A model generated the notes under the pieces. It had not been told where the DNA came from. It made no database searches and saw only the letters and a program-made list of their open reading frames with translations. A stretch of DNA of 64,000 nucleotides from Pyrinomonadaceae bacterium (lineage in GTDB: Bacteria; Acidobacteriota; Blastocatellia; Pyrinomonadales; Pyrinomonadaceae): contig JABARP010000014.1 in the NCBI GenBank assembly GCA_019186825.1, forward strand, positions 1 to 64,000, given 5' to 3'. The position numbers and the translations under genes are program-made. Positions 55,502-64,000 of the stretch are shown here, piece by piece (position 1 is the first letter of the stretch; each line of letters opens with the position of its first letter).

Positions 55502-56866
55502 CTACCGCAGCATCCCTTTCACGTGCCGAAGGTCACCGTCATTCGGCGCAGGCTTTAGGCCGAGTATCTTGCACATCACGTTATAGACCTCGACGTTCGA
55601 GAAAGGTTTTGCGACATAGCCACGCTTGAACGCGGGTCCGTGAGCGACGAACACGGCCTGCATCTCCTGATATCGATTGTCGTGGCCGTGGCCGCCGCGC
55701 GGGCGCTCGGGGTCTGGAATCGTCTTGATGTAGGCGTCGTATCTCGGATGCGTCGTAACGATGTGGCCGATCTCAGTCGAGCAAACGATCGGGGCGATGC
55801 GCGCACCGTCGTTGTAATGAAGACGTTCTGGGATCTCGCCCTTCTTCCAGCAGGTCGCGAACGGCATCTTTTTCAGCTGCGAATACACATAGTCGAGCTT
55901 GCCCTCTTTCGGAAAGATCTGGTTGATCTCGTGCGTGTAAAGGATGCGGTTCGTATCCTTCGCAACGTCGATGTAATCGTCGATGAAGGCGACTTTGCGG
56001 ACGTCAACTGCCGCCATTCCGTGGTCTGAGACGACGATGATGTTGACCTTGTCGGCAATTCCGCGGCGTGCAAGGCCTTTGACAAGCCGTGCGATGTAAT
56101 CGTCGTCATTCAAGGCGGCGTAGCGGGTTTCCTCGGCGTCCGGGCCGAATTCGTGCCCTGCGTCGTCGGTATCCGAGAAATACATCGTGATCATCGTCGG
56201 ACGTTCTTTGACGGGAAGGTCGAGCCACGAGAGGACCTTGTCCACACGCATCTGCGGCGGGACCTTGCCGTTATAGGTCGTCCAGTATTTCGGATGCACC
56301 CCCTTGACCGGTGCCTCCGAACCGACGAAGAAGTACGACGCAGCGATCTGGCCTTGCTCCTGTGCCGTGACCCAGATCGGCTCGCCAAGCCACCAACGTG
56401 CGTCCTGCACCTTCGTACGGTCGCCGATCGTGAATGTACTGCCGAAATCCCAAACGTTGTTGTCAACGATGCCGTGATGCTCGGGATAGAGGCCGGTCGC
56501 GATCGTGTAATGGTTGGGAAAGGTTTTCGTCGGGAACGAAGGGATCATCCACTCCGCTCGAACGCCGGTGCGCGCAAGCTGCTTGAGCGTCGGTGTGTTG
56601 AACTTGTCAATGTAGTCGTATCGGAATCCGTCAAGCGAGATCAGGATGACCGTCGGCTTGAGATCACGGATCCGCTTTTGAGCGAACGCGCCGCCGGCGA
56701 CCGCCGCGATGACGACCAACAGAACAGCACAACGTCCAAAGGCAGTTGCCCACGTCGTACCGATCTCAGCACGCGTCGGACGATTCAAACCCTTAACGAG
56801 ATCTCGGCCGGCGCAGGCGGCCACACGAAGCAAAGCCACGACATTTCTCATCAACGTTACCTTCAT
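55502..56866 (-). CDS. Nucleotide pyrophosphatase/phosphodiesterase (ENPP-like)
   Basis: 454-aa alkaline-phosphatase-superfamily enzyme. Motifs are ISLDGFRYDYI (metal Asp), the Thr nucleophile in FPTKTFPNHYTIATG, YFSDTDDAGHEFGP and VVSDHGMA. A hydrophobic stretch at about 40-62 (ends GGAFAQK) looks like a signal peptide behind a 40-residue basic extension. No nearer start codon is seen. It ends 3 nt from the metallophosphoesterase, on the opposite strand. Confidence 0.92.
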   Translation of the reverse strand: MKVTLMRNVVALLRVAACAGRDLVKGLNRPTRAEIGTTWATAFGRCAVLLVVIAAVAGGAFAQKRIRDLKPTVILISLDGFRYDYIDKFNTPTLKQLARTGVRAEWMIPSFPTKTFPNHYTIATGLYPEHHGIVDNNVWDFGSTFTIGDRTKVQDARWWLGEPIWVTAQEQGQIAASYFFVGSEAPVKGVHPKYWTTYNGKVPPQMRVDKVLSWLDLPVKERPTMITMYFSDTDDAGHEFGPDAEETRYAALNDDDYIARLVKGLARRGIADKVNIIVVSDHGMAAVDVRKVAFIDDYIDVAKDTNRILYTHEINQIFPKEGKLDYVYSQLKKMPFATCWKKGEIPERLHYNDGARIAPIVCSTEIGHIVTTHPRYDAYIKTIPDPERPRGGHGHDNRYQEMQAVFVAHGPAFKRGYVAKPFSNVEVYNVMCKILGLKPAPNDGDLRHVKGMLR

Positions 56867-56938
56867 TATTGAGATATTGAGTATGATAGCCGAATTTCGT
56901 CGATATGCTAATGAAGGCGAACTCTATTGGATCGCTAG

Positions 56939-56968
56939 TTGCCACTTAACGTGCTAACACCTTATCCT
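56939..56968 (+). promoter_or_regulatory. Possible promoter of the lipoprotein gene
   Basis: TTGCCA (56939-56944) and TATCCT (56963-56968) with 18 bp between them. The sequence TGCCACTTAAC, which covers the -35, occurs again at 56992-57002, so it may be a paired regulator site. AAGGGAG precedes the ATG. Confidence 0.35.
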
Positions 56969-57019
56969 ATTCGGCGATCCTGCACTCTGAGTGCCACTTA
57001 ACCACAAGGGAGACAATCA

Positions 57020-57787
57020 ATGAAACGATCCAGATCACTCACCGGCCTGATCGCCGGCATCCTCATCCTGTTCGCCATCGGGGCGGCATGCAACAGCGGC
57101 TCTTCCACGAAGAGTGAACCAACAAACGCACAGGCACCGGCCCGAACCGACGGCGGAGATCCGAAGGCCGCGAATACTCCGCCCGCTAGTGCAGACATTG
57201 CAGGCGATTACACCGCTACGGGAACGAATCCCGGTGGCGGCGGCGCATATGATGCGGCGCTGAAGATCACACCGCGTGGTGACGTTTATCAGTTCAGCTG
57301 GGCGTCGGGCACGCATCAGTACGATGGAGTCGGCGTGAAGACCGACAACGCAGTTGCAGTCTCGTTCACCGACGGCGTTGATGGAAAAGGCTGCGGCGTT
57401 GTGCTGTATAAGATCGGCGCAGATGGTTCGCTCGACGGTAAGGCGGGATACTGGGGCGTCAATGATTCAGAATCCGAAACCGCCACGCGCACAAGCGGCA
57501 GCGATCTTGAAGGGAATTACTCCGTTAAGGGCAAGAGCCCCGAAGGCAAGGACTACACCGGCACGCTCGCGATCAAAAAGGCCGGCGAAGGCTATACGGT
57601 CGAATGGAAAGTCGGTTCTACGTTCAGCGGGTTCGGTGTGAGGAATGGAAAGTTCCTTGCGGTCGGGTTTGGCGGCAAGCAGTGCTCGTTTGTCTCCTAT
57701 GAGGTCACGTCCGACGGTTCGCTCGACGGACGTTGGGGCAGCTCCGGCTCGACTTCTTTCGGTACCGAACTGGCAAAGAAGAAGTGA
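57020..57787 (+). CDS. Lipoprotein with two tandem copies of a beta-rich domain
   Basis: 255 aa. A lipoprotein signal (FAIGAAC, Cys24) leads to a low-complexity linker (about 25-55). Two similar domains follow (about 56-145 and 153-250). Each has GDYTATGTNP / GNYSVKGKSP at its start, a W-SGT or KVGST turn and DGSLDGKAGYWG / DGSLDGRWGSSG near its end. They are an internal duplication of about 90 residues. Function unknown, likely at the outer membrane. Ended by a strong terminator. Confidence 0.85.
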   Translation: MKRSRSLTGLIAGILILFAIGAACNSGSSTKSEPTNAQAPARTDGGDPKAANTPPASADIAGDYTATGTNPGGGGAYDAALKITPRGDVYQFSWASGTHQYDGVGVKTDNAVAVSFTDGVDGKGCGVVLYKIGADGSLDGKAGYWGVNDSESETATRTSGSDLEGNYSVKGKSPEGKDYTGTLAIKKAGEGYTVEWKVGSTFSGFGVRNGKFLAVGFGGKQCSFVSYEVTSDGSLDGRWGSSGSTSFGTELAKKK

Positions 57788-57818
57788 TCGACTAATTTCA
57801 GAACCATTGCATTTGCAA

Positions 57819-57854
57819 GGGCGTAACGGCTGCACTAGCTGTTACGCTCTTTTC
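57819..57854 (+). terminator. Rho-independent terminator of the lipoprotein gene
   Basis: A 13-bp stem (GGGCGTAACGGCT / AGCTGTTACGCTC, two G-U pairs) with a 5-nt loop is followed by TTTTCT. It begins 32 nt after the stop codon. Confidence 0.9.
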
Positions 57855-58134
57855 TCTAGCCCGGAGAGTCGGGACTCAGCATCGTCTAAAGATTCGAACG
57901 TCTTTTTCACTGAGAACCTCGGCACAAGGTGCGGCACACGCAACGCGAGGTCCAAATGTATCGGTTATTCCCTTACCAACGTGCGGGTTCATGTACTATG
58001 GCTACAGCCTATAACCTCAACAACATCCGCGGGAGCGGGCGGTGGGAACCTTCCAAGATGCTTTTGCTGCATCAGTTGACAGAATCAGTGCCCAGGGTTT
58101 TCGGAACGGTTTCGCGGACGGGTTCGACCCAATT
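57855..58134. other. Gene-free region holding decayed asnS-like sequence
   Basis: 280 nt with no credible gene. It carries two stretches similar to the 3' end of asnS (next entry) and otherwise shows no clear promoter, terminator or RNA gene. Together with 57788-57854 it makes a 347-nt gap. Confidence 0.55.
57996..58127 (+). repeat. Decayed second copy of the asnS 3' end
   Basis: Three pieces match, in order, the last 60 bp of asnS (58871-58929, same strand): 57996-58013 (14/18 identical), 58021-58039 (17/19) and 58108-58127 (19/20, GGTTTCGCGGACG then GTTCGA). A 7-nt and a roughly 68-nt insertion separate them. The toxin/antitoxin module lies exactly between this copy and asnS, as expected if the module inserted at the asnS end. 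Confidence 0.7.
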
Positions 58135-58326
58135 CTAAACCGCACTGATCTCATCCGGCTGAATAATTACGACCTCGCCATTCCGTGAAACGGCAACGGG
58201 ATTACCGGCTTGCTTGTGGCGTAACAAGGCTTCTCGGACACCTTTCACAATAGCGGAGTTGACTGCTTTTCGAAACTTATTCAAAGCTTCAGAACCGCTT
58301 GCTTTTATTTTCCTATCGTTCGCCAT
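58135..58326 (-). CDS. Probable antitoxin, partner of the zeta-type kinase
   Basis: 63 aa. The C-terminal pattern ALLRHKQAGNPVAVSRNGEV then PDEI is typical of small proteins paired with zeta-like kinases. It overlaps the kinase frame, so the two are translated together. It lacks a recognisable DNA-binding motif. Function as antitoxin is inference from pairing and pattern. Confidence 0.6.
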   Translation of the reverse strand: MANDRKIKASGSEALNKFRKAVNSAIVKGVREALLRHKQAGNPVAVSRNGEVVIIQPDEISAV

Positions 58327-58870
58327 AGTAATTCATTAAGAATGGTTTCACCCTCAATCTTATCACCAAATGCAACCTCGATCGGAGATTCGCCTGAAAC
58401 ATCGTAGAGACCTGCCACGAGTCGGCAGTAGGACGATAAAGCTCGAAGAAATTCTCTAGACCTCGAGAGAAGCGGCGGCGGATGGTTTGTTCGGGGATGT
58501 CGTGACCACCCTCCCGAACTCTCTCAGCTACCCGTTCGACTGCCAGATCAGCGGAATTCAGCCAAAGAAATATCAGATGGATGTAGTACCCCTCTGCTTG
58601 GAGTTTTGGCAGCCATCCTGCGTAAGAGCGAGTAGCGAGGGTCGTCTCAAATGAGAAATCCTCATGCCTTCTCGCTAACTCGTATAATCGATGCAGCATT
58701 ACGCGTCCGGCTTCAAGCGCCGCTGACTCGGCGGCAAACGCTGATAAGCCCTGAGCAATCGTATCAGCATTTACGTACTCCAAAATATGGAGCTTGTCGC
58801 GCAACAGGTGTGGGGCAAGGGTGGATTTTCCTGCTCCGTTTGGTCCGGCAATGACGACGACGTTTGGCAT
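58305..58870 (-). pseudogene. Frameshifted zeta-toxin-like P-loop kinase
   Basis: Zeta toxins phosphorylate UDP-GlcNAc or small ligands. The N-terminal part is well formed: VIAGPNGAGKST (Walker A), VNADTIA, FETTLATRSY and RRRFSRGLENFF. After LYRPTADSW (codon 58415-58417) the running frame ends in unrelated residues at 58313. Reading on in the -1 frame from 58415 gives AGLYDVSGESPIEVAFGDK and ETILNELLWRT, a proper family C-terminus with a stop at 58305. A single-base loss near 58413-58417 thus splits the gene; a sequencing error cannot be excluded. The ATG follows the asnS stop without a gap. Confidence 0.8.
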
Positions 58871-60181
58871 TTACGGTTTCAGCCTATACAACATCCTCGG
58901 GAACGGGATGGTTTCGCGGACGTGTTCGATGCCGCACATCCACGCGGTGCAGCGTTCGATGCCCATTCCGAAACCGGCGTGCGGCACGCTGCCGTAACGT
59001 CGGAGGTCAAGGTACCATTCGAACGCTTCGCGCGGCAGGTTGTGGGCTTCGATCTGCTTTTCGAGATATTCAAGCGAGGCGGCACGTTCGCCGCCGCCGA
59101 TGATCTCGCCGTAGCCTTCCGGCGCGAGCAAATCGATGCCGAGAGCACATTCGGGGCGATCTTTGTCAACCTCGAAATAGAACCCTTTTATCGCGGTCGG
59201 GAAGTGATGGACGAACACGGGCTTTCCAAATTGGTTTGAAAGATACGTCTCATCCGCTGCGCCGAAGTCGCCACCCCATTCAAAATTATTCTCAAGCTCG
59301 CCTTTTTCGTGGCCTTCGCGGAGCATGTTCACCGCATCGTCGTAATGCAGGCGAGGGAACGGAGCGGAAATGGCTTCGAGCTTTGCGATGTCCCGCTCGA
59401 GGACCTTCAGCTCTTCCTGCCGATCGGTGAGAACTCGCTCTACGATCGCGAGAATAAGGCCTTCGCCGAGGTCCATCATATCCTCGTAGCTCGCGTACGC
59501 GACCTCGGGTTCGACCATCCAGAATTCTGTCAAATGGCGACGCGTCTTAGATTTTTCTGCACGGAATGTCGGGCCGAACGCGTAAGATTTACCGAACGCG
59601 GCCGCCGTTGCTTCGTTGTAGAGCTGCCCGCTTTGAGTAAGGTACGCCTTGTCGTCGCCGAAATAATCGACCTCAAAGAGCGTCGTCGTTCCTTCACATG
59701 CGGCCGGCGTGAAGATGGGCGTGTCGGCAAGCGTAAAGCCATTGTTGTCGAAGAAATCACGGGTCGCCTTGATCACCGAGTGTCGGACCTTTAGGACAGC
59801 GTGCTGCTTTTTCGAGCGGATCCAAAGGTGGCGGTGATCCATCAGGAACTCCGTGCCGTGTTCTTTGGGTGTGATCGGGTATTCGTGAGAATTCTGAACG
59901 ATCTCGAGCCCTGTTACGTCCAATTCAACGCCGATCGACGAACGCGTATCTTCCTTTACGGTACCCGTAACAATGATCGAGGATTCTTGACCGATCGAGT
60001 TCGCAGCCTCGAATAGTTCTTCGCTATTCGGTCGGAAGACAACGCATTGCACGATGCCCGTGCCGTCGCGAAGCTGAAGAAATACAAGCTTGCCGCTCGA
60101 ACGTTTGTTATAGAGCCAGCCTTTTAGCGTGACAGTTTCGCCGATGTGGCCTTTTAGATCTTTAATGTAGGTCTGCTTCAT
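58871..60181 (-). CDS. asnS: Asparaginyl-tRNA synthetase
   Basis: Charges tRNA-Asn. I chose ATG 60181 (436 aa, [17 protein letters not shown]); a longer frame up to 60646 is antisense to the kinase gene. An OB-fold anticodon domain (about 1-110) precedes a class II core with [22 protein letters not shown] and [13 protein letters not shown]. The length and residues match AsnRS, not AspRS. Its stop abuts the toxin ATG. The presence of AsnRS implies direct charging of tRNA-Asn. Confidence 0.96.
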   Translation of the reverse strand: MKQTYIKDLKGHIGETVTLKGWLYNKRSSGKLVFLQLRDGTGIVQCVVFRPNSEELFEAANSIGQESSIIVTGTVKEDTRSSIGVELDVTGLEIVQNSHEYPITPKEHGTEFLMDHRHLWIRSKKQHAVLKVRHSVIKATRDFFDNNGFTLADTPIFTPAACEGTTTLFEVDYFGDDKAYLTQSGQLYNEATAAAFGKSYAFGPTFRAEKSKTRRHLTEFWMVEPEVAYASYEDMMDLGEGLILAIVERVLTDRQEELKVLERDIAKLEAISAPFPRLHYDDAVNMLREGHEKGELENNFEWGGDFGAADETYLSNQFGKPVFVHHFPTAIKGFYFEVDKDRPECALGIDLLAPEGYGEIIGGGERAASLEYLEKQIEAHNLPREAFEWYLDLRRYGSVPHAGFGMGIERCTAWMCGIEHVRETIPFPRMLYRLKP

Positions 60182-60210
60182 TGTGTATTGTTGATATCGA
60201 ACTAAGATTC

Positions 60211-61221
60211 CTAATCTGATGGGATCTCGATCTCGCGTTTCAAGATGGAGCTTAGCGTCGGAAACGTGCGAAGATTGTGCGCCGAACGCAGGACGATCTT
60301 GAACATCGGAACGATGAACGGTATGAAGTGTGTCTTTCCGCGAACTGCCGATTGATATGAGAACGTACCGACAGCCTTCAAGCAGCGCTGCAACGTCTGC
60401 AGCCGAAACTCCGCAGCGAACTCGGCTTCGTCGATCCTCGGCAGGCCGAGCGCGACGCGAAGGTCGAGAAAGTATTTTCGTTTCTCGGCAAGCCACTCGG
60501 GTGACGGCGGTTCCGTAATGCGATCGAGCAGGAACGACACGAGATCGTATGCAACCGAGCCGATGCGTGCGTCCTGATGGTCGATGATGCGCATCGCGCC
60601 GGTCTTGTCGATCATCAAGTTCGCCGCGTGAAAGTCGCGATGGCAAAGGACGGAGGCACGGTCGGCGAGGTCGCGTGCGAGTTCGACGAATTCAGCCGAC
60701 AGGCAGCGGTCTTCCGTTTCGGAGAGCGGCCGCTTCGCGAAGGTCTCGAAATAGTGCGTCTTGAAGAAATCGAGTTCCCAAAGCAGTTTCTCTTCGTCAA
60801 AGCGTAGGCGTGACGCGATCGAATTCGTCTCGAAGGCAAGCGGCGTCGCAAGCTGGATCTTCGCGATCAGAGTGATCGCTTCGTCGATAGCGCGCTCAGC
60901 CGTTTCTGGGTCTCGCGTCTTCAGATATTCTCGCAGGACGTTGTCGCCGAGGTCTTCCTGCACGATCACGCCCAGTTCGCCGTCAACCGCGTATAATTCT
61001 GCGACAGGTAATTCGGCGCGAAGGAACAGCCTCGTAACATCGACGTAGGCGTGCTCCTGCTCGTCAAATGCATCCGGATAAACGCATGCGACCGCTGTTT
61101 GACCGAACCACTCGATGCGAAAATATTCGCGCGTTGAAGCATCCGCAGAGAGAACGGTTACATCATTTGGGATGTCGTTCTTGAGCAGGAATGCGTTGAG
61201 TTTGTCGAGCAGCTGCGTCAT
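60211..61221 (-). CDS. amgK: AmgK-like N-acetylmuramate/N-acetylglucosamine kinase
   Basis: 336-aa aminoglycoside-phosphotransferase-fold kinase. It has [29 protein letters not shown], the catalytic loop [15 protein letters not shown] and the DFG-like IDHQDA. In Pseudomonas AmgK makes MurNAc-1-phosphate for cell-wall recycling and is paired with MurU; here the nucleotidyltransferase gene ends at the base before it. Function by homology and context. Confidence 0.88.
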   Translation of the reverse strand: MTQLLDKLNAFLLKNDIPNDVTVLSADASTREYFRIEWFGQTAVACVYPDAFDEQEHAYVDVTRLFLRAELPVAELYAVDGELGVIVQEDLGDNVLREYLKTRDPETAERAIDEAITLIAKIQLATPLAFETNSIASRLRFDEEKLLWELDFFKTHYFETFAKRPLSETEDRCLSAEFVELARDLADRASVLCHRDFHAANLMIDKTGAMRIIDHQDARIGSVAYDLVSFLLDRITEPPSPEWLAEKRKYFLDLRVALGLPRIDEAEFAAEFRLQTLQRCLKAVGTFSYQSAVRGKTHFIPFIVPMFKIVLRSAHNLRTFPTLSSILKREIEIPSD

Positions 61222-62196
61222 CTAAGCTATAGGCACAATGTATTTATCGCCCTCAAAATATCCTTTCTGCGCCTTGTCAGGCATTTCTTCATTCGGATCT
61301 ACGAGGTCGGCACGAACAACAACGGCGTTCTCGATCCTCTCGCCCGAAGCTATCGTTACGCCATCGCCGATCACAGAGCGAGAGATGCTTGCGCCGGCTT
61401 CGATCGCGACGCGATCCCAAAGCACACAATCTTCGACGTTTGCCTCGCCGGAGATCGCACATCCTTCGCCACAGATAATCCGGCCGTTCGGCGACATAGC
61501 GAGGCTGATATCGAGATACCGCTTGAGCGTAGAAAGCTCGTACCAGCGGGCATCCGTTACGAACGCATTGACCTTCTCACCCTTTTCGAATGCCGGGCGA
61601 TAGAACACGGGAATGATATCCGAATATTCTCCTCGCGGGATCCAGTCAAAGACCCGCGGCTCCAGGACCTGGATCCCGGTGAACATCAGCGGAGCTTGTG
61701 ACTCGGCATCGTCTGATGAGCCAAGTTCGCGAAAACCTGTAACGCAGCCGTCGTTGGTTTCGACGACCGTGAATTTCTCGCCACGCGGATTCGGCCGCAG
61801 GACCATCGTCGCAACGGCTCCGCTCTCCTTGTGAGCTTTGACGGCGGCCAGGAGGTCGATGTCCGTGATGATCTTGCCGTTGATGACGATAAATGTGTCG
61901 TCACCGAGCAGGTCGCGTGCGTTGTCCAACGCACCTGCGGTCCCTAGGATATTCGGTTCCTCGATCGAATAGTGAATATTTACACCGAACCTTGAACCAT
62001 CGCCGAGAGCTTCCATCACCGAACGCGGCTGATGATGGACGTTAACGACGACGTCCTTTATCCCAAAACCGGCAATATACTCAGCAACGTAGCCGACGAC
62101 CGGTTTGCCCAGGAAAGGGATCGCCGGCTTTGTGCGGTCAATAGTCAATGGAAAGAGCCGAGTGCCAAAGCCTGCGGCGAGGATCATCGCTTTCAT
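61222..62196 (-). CDS. MurU/mannose-1-phosphate-guanylyltransferase-like nucleotidyltransferase
   Basis: 324 aa. The N-terminal domain has LAAGFGTRLFPLT, KPAIPFLGKPV and EEPNILGTAG, typical of sugar-1-phosphate nucleotidyltransferases. A C-terminal left-handed beta-helix (about 235-300, ISGEANVEDCVLW, then SRSVIGDG) is absent from Pseudomonas MurU (about 224 aa). The metal motif NGD reads N106-G107-K108 (IVINGKIITDID), a Lys in place of the usual Asp. Paired with AmgK, it should activate MurNAc or GlcNAc sugars, but activity needs testing. Confidence 0.85.
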   Translation of the reverse strand: MKAMILAAGFGTRLFPLTIDRTKPAIPFLGKPVVGYVAEYIAGFGIKDVVVNVHHQPRSVMEALGDGSRFGVNIHYSIEEPNILGTAGALDNARDLLGDDTFIVINGKIITDIDLLAAVKAHKESGAVATMVLRPNPRGEKFTVVETNDGCVTGFRELGSSDDAESQAPLMFTGIQVLEPRVFDWIPRGEYSDIIPVFYRPAFEKGEKVNAFVTDARWYELSTLKRYLDISLAMSPNGRIICGEGCAISGEANVEDCVLWDRVAIEAGASISRSVIGDGVTIASGERIENAVVVRADLVDPNEEMPDKAQKGYFEGDKYIVPIA

Positions 62197-62344
62197 CTTG
62201 CCGGTTCAGATTTTATCCTATTGGCGGAATTCTTTCGAAATCAACGAGTTGCTTTTGTCAGAGCCCGAACAGCGTATAAGATTGTATAGTTAGATCACCC
62301 AAAAAAGCTTTCAATTCCGGCGGCCGTACAGTATTTCATTTTTA

Positions 62345-63727
62345 ATGACTTCGAAAACAAGCGATAAGAACCGGCCGCTCGAGATATTCGGTTGGGTGAT
62401 GTATGACTGGGCGAATCACGCGTTCTTTGCGGTAGTGCTCGGTGTGCTCGTCGGCCCGTACCTTACGGAGCTTGCCCAGCGGAGCGCCGGAGACAACGGA
62501 GCGGTGCTTTCGCTTGCCGGTTATCCGCTTGTAACGGCAAAATCCCTCTTCTCATACTCGGTCGGCATTTCTGTCTTTCTTCAGGTTTTCTTCCTGCCCG
62601 TACTCGGAGCCGTCGCGGATTATACGCACCTAAAAAAGGCCTTTATGGCCGTGTTTTGTTATTTGGGAGCATCTGGCTGCGTCCTGCTGTATTTCGCCGA
62701 GGGTGACCTGTATCTTTTCGGCACCATCGCGTTCATTCTCGCGAACTTGAGCGCCGGTGCCTCGATCGTTTTCTTTAACTCATTTCTCAATGATATTTCG
62801 ACCGAAGACCGGCGCGACCGCATCTCGAGCTGGAGCTTCGCGGTCGGCTACGCAAGCGCGACGATCACGCTCATCTTGAGTTTCATTCTGCTTTTTAATG
62901 CGCCGCGTTTAGGAATTACGACCGAATATGCCGTGCGCCTCTGCTTGCTCGCTTCGGGGCTTTGGTGGGCGGGGTTCTCAGTGATCTCGTTCCTTCTGCT
63001 GAAAAGCCGTCAGCCGCTCCGTACGCCGCCCGAAGGGAAGTCCATCGTCAGCGCAGGCCTCCGAGAGGTAAGCGACACATTCAAAGAACTTTTTCGGCTG
63101 AAGCACACGCTGAAGTTTCTCATCGCATACCTGATCTACAACGACGGAATTCAAACCGTTATTACGATGGCTGGTGTGTTCATCACGCAGGAATTGTTTA
63201 TCGCAAGAGGCCTTCCGGACGACCGAACGGTTCTGATCACGGCGATCCTGGTCTCGCAGATCGTCGCCGTCTTCGGCGCGTTGATCCTTGAGCGCGTTTC
63301 GCGTTTGACCTCAACCAAGACCGCAATCCTGATCTCGCTTGCGATCTGGTCGGCGATCGTCGTGTACGGCTACGTTGCACTCGAAACGGTCGCGGAAGCA
63401 TATTTTATGAGTGCGGCGATCGGCTTTGTGCTCGGCGGCTCACAAGCTCTGTCGAGGTCGCTATTCTCGCGAATGATCCCAAAAGGCAGGGAATCGGCAT
63501 TCTTTGGGATCTATGCGATATCCGAACGCGGAACGTCGTGGCTTGGGCCGATCGCTTTCGGACTCGTGGCGCAGCTTACGAACTCTTACCGGCCTGCGAT
63601 CCTGGCTTTGATCGTGTTCTTTGTTGCCGGCGGCCTTCTTCTGTACTTTACGAATACAAAGCAGGCTATTCACGACGCCGGCAACCTGACGACCGCCGAA
63701 GCGGCAGGGCAGGCGAACGATATCTAA
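62345..63727 (+). CDS. MFS transporter, UMF1 (Atg22-like) family
   Basis: 460-aa permease with about 12 hydrophobic segments. The start LEIFGWVMYDWANHAFFAVVLGVLVGPY is diagnostic of the UMF1 group (YxgO/Atg22-like). SVGISVFLQVFFLPVLGAVADY and GSQALSRSLFSRMIPKGRESAFFG are further signatures. Bacterial members are often taken to be small-solute exporters; substrate unknown. It is divergent from the nucleotidyltransferase gene. Confidence 0.92.
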   Translation: MTSKTSDKNRPLEIFGWVMYDWANHAFFAVVLGVLVGPYLTELAQRSAGDNGAVLSLAGYPLVTAKSLFSYSVGISVFLQVFFLPVLGAVADYTHLKKAFMAVFCYLGASGCVLLYFAEGDLYLFGTIAFILANLSAGASIVFFNSFLNDISTEDRRDRISSWSFAVGYASATITLILSFILLFNAPRLGITTEYAVRLCLLASGLWWAGFSVISFLLLKSRQPLRTPPEGKSIVSAGLREVSDTFKELFRLKHTLKFLIAYLIYNDGIQTVITMAGVFITQELFIARGLPDDRTVLITAILVSQIVAVFGALILERVSRLTSTKTAILISLAIWSAIVVYGYVALETVAEAYFMSAAIGFVLGGSQALSRSLFSRMIPKGRESAFFGIYAISERGTSWLGPIAFGLVAQLTNSYRPAILALIVFFVAGGLLLYFTNTKQAIHDAGNLTTAEAAGQANDI

Positions 63728-63791
63728 CTTTCTCAACTCGATGAAGGCAGCAGAAACCGCTATCATGTAAGATTTTGGGAGGAACGCAGCT

Positions 63792-64000
63792 ATGAAATGC
63801 CCTAAATGTACGATGGATGTTCGCGATGACGCGAAGTTCTGCGGGTCGTGCGGCTTTACGATCGCGGTCGAGCCGCCGGTCGCCGCAACGCCGACGCAAC
63901 CGATCCACCCGCCGCCGGCTCAACAGACGTCAGTGCCGCCAGGCGGTTCATTCCATTTTGACGCTGACGGCCGTGGGCAAGGTTCCGGATACGCGTGGAC
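63792..64000 (+). CDS. Zinc-ribbon protein (3' end beyond window)
   Basis: Partial, about 69 codons, cut by the window end. MKCPKCTMDVRDD and CGSCGFT form a zinc ribbon, followed by a Pro/Thr/Gln-rich linker. The start has a GGAACG-like site. Similar N-termini precede membrane or sensor domains in this phylum, but the rest is not visible. Confidence 0.7.
   Translation, partial: MKCPKCTMDVRDDAKFCGSCGFTIAVEPPVAATPTQPIHPPPAQQTSVPPGGSFHFDADGRGQGSGYAW

Noticed and set aside
57936-57965. A further stretch resembling asnS 58979-59013
   Set aside because: It lies before, not after, the better matches, so it is out of order, and the alignment needs several gaps. It may be chance and was left out of the repeat.
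57645-58079. 144-codon frame downstream of the lipoprotein
   Set aside because: It begins inside the lipoprotein gene in another frame and crosses a strong terminator; no recognisable protein.
60182-60646. N-terminal extension of AsnRS
   Set aside because: The extra codons are antisense to the kinase gene and read like a shadow; AsnRS starts normally at 60181.

Overview
The window looks like a chromosomal segment of an Acidobacteriota-like bacterium, probably Blastocatellia/Pyrinomonadales. The clues are a VWFA protein of the acidobacterial-type family, a didermic envelope gene set (Lpt, TolC, MCE/Mla), RNase J, a eukaryote-like ProRS, weak use of Shine-Dalgarno sites and GC just above 50 % by eye. 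This placement is inference from gene content; no rRNA is present. Nearly all of the window is densely packed housekeeping DNA. There is no phage, IS element or CRISPR array.

Layout. 0.1-8.5 kb: HD-GYP sensor, zinc-finger membrane protein, ftsY, ribD, rsmA, rnj. 8.5-22 kb: small membrane protein, SDR, uppP, recJ, a fused LptC/LptA-like protein, lptB, rpoN, hpf, short hprK, rapZ (with an altered P-loop), EIIA-Man, HPr, arginase, ddl. This is the envelope/sigma-54/regulatory-PTS block known in scattered form from Proteobacteria. 22-27 kb (minus): VWA protein, two secreted proteins, a family 2 glycosyltransferase, a TolC-like protein. 27-35.3 kb: central glycolysis (gapA, S41 protease, pgk, K+/H+ antiporter, tpiA), then secG and tRNA-Leu(GAG).

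35.3-40.9 kb (minus) is a six-gene arginine operon: argR, an uncharacterised P-loop protein, argC, argD, an N-acyl-ornithine carbamoyltransferase and argB. It is preceded by a tandem ARG-box operator that overlaps an apparently leaderless promoter. No argA or argJ is in the window. The P-loop protein lies inside the operon, so it is the most interesting unknown here. 41-46 kb (minus): an MCE lipid-transport operon (mlaE, mlaF, mlaD), then an ECF sigma/anti-sigma/Spy-like stress operon.

46-64 kb: proS divergent from proline dehydrogenase; thiolase and 3-hydroxyacyl-CoA dehydrogenase; a secreted hydrolase; a UbiD-family decarboxylase; a metallophosphoesterase; a nucleotide pyrophosphatase-like protein; a duplicated-domain lipoprotein. 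Next comes a small zeta-type toxin/antitoxin module whose toxin is frameshifted. It is bracketed by asnS and a decayed copy of the asnS 3' end. The window closes with asnS, an AmgK/MurU-like cell-wall recycling pair, an MFS transporter and a truncated zinc-ribbon protein.
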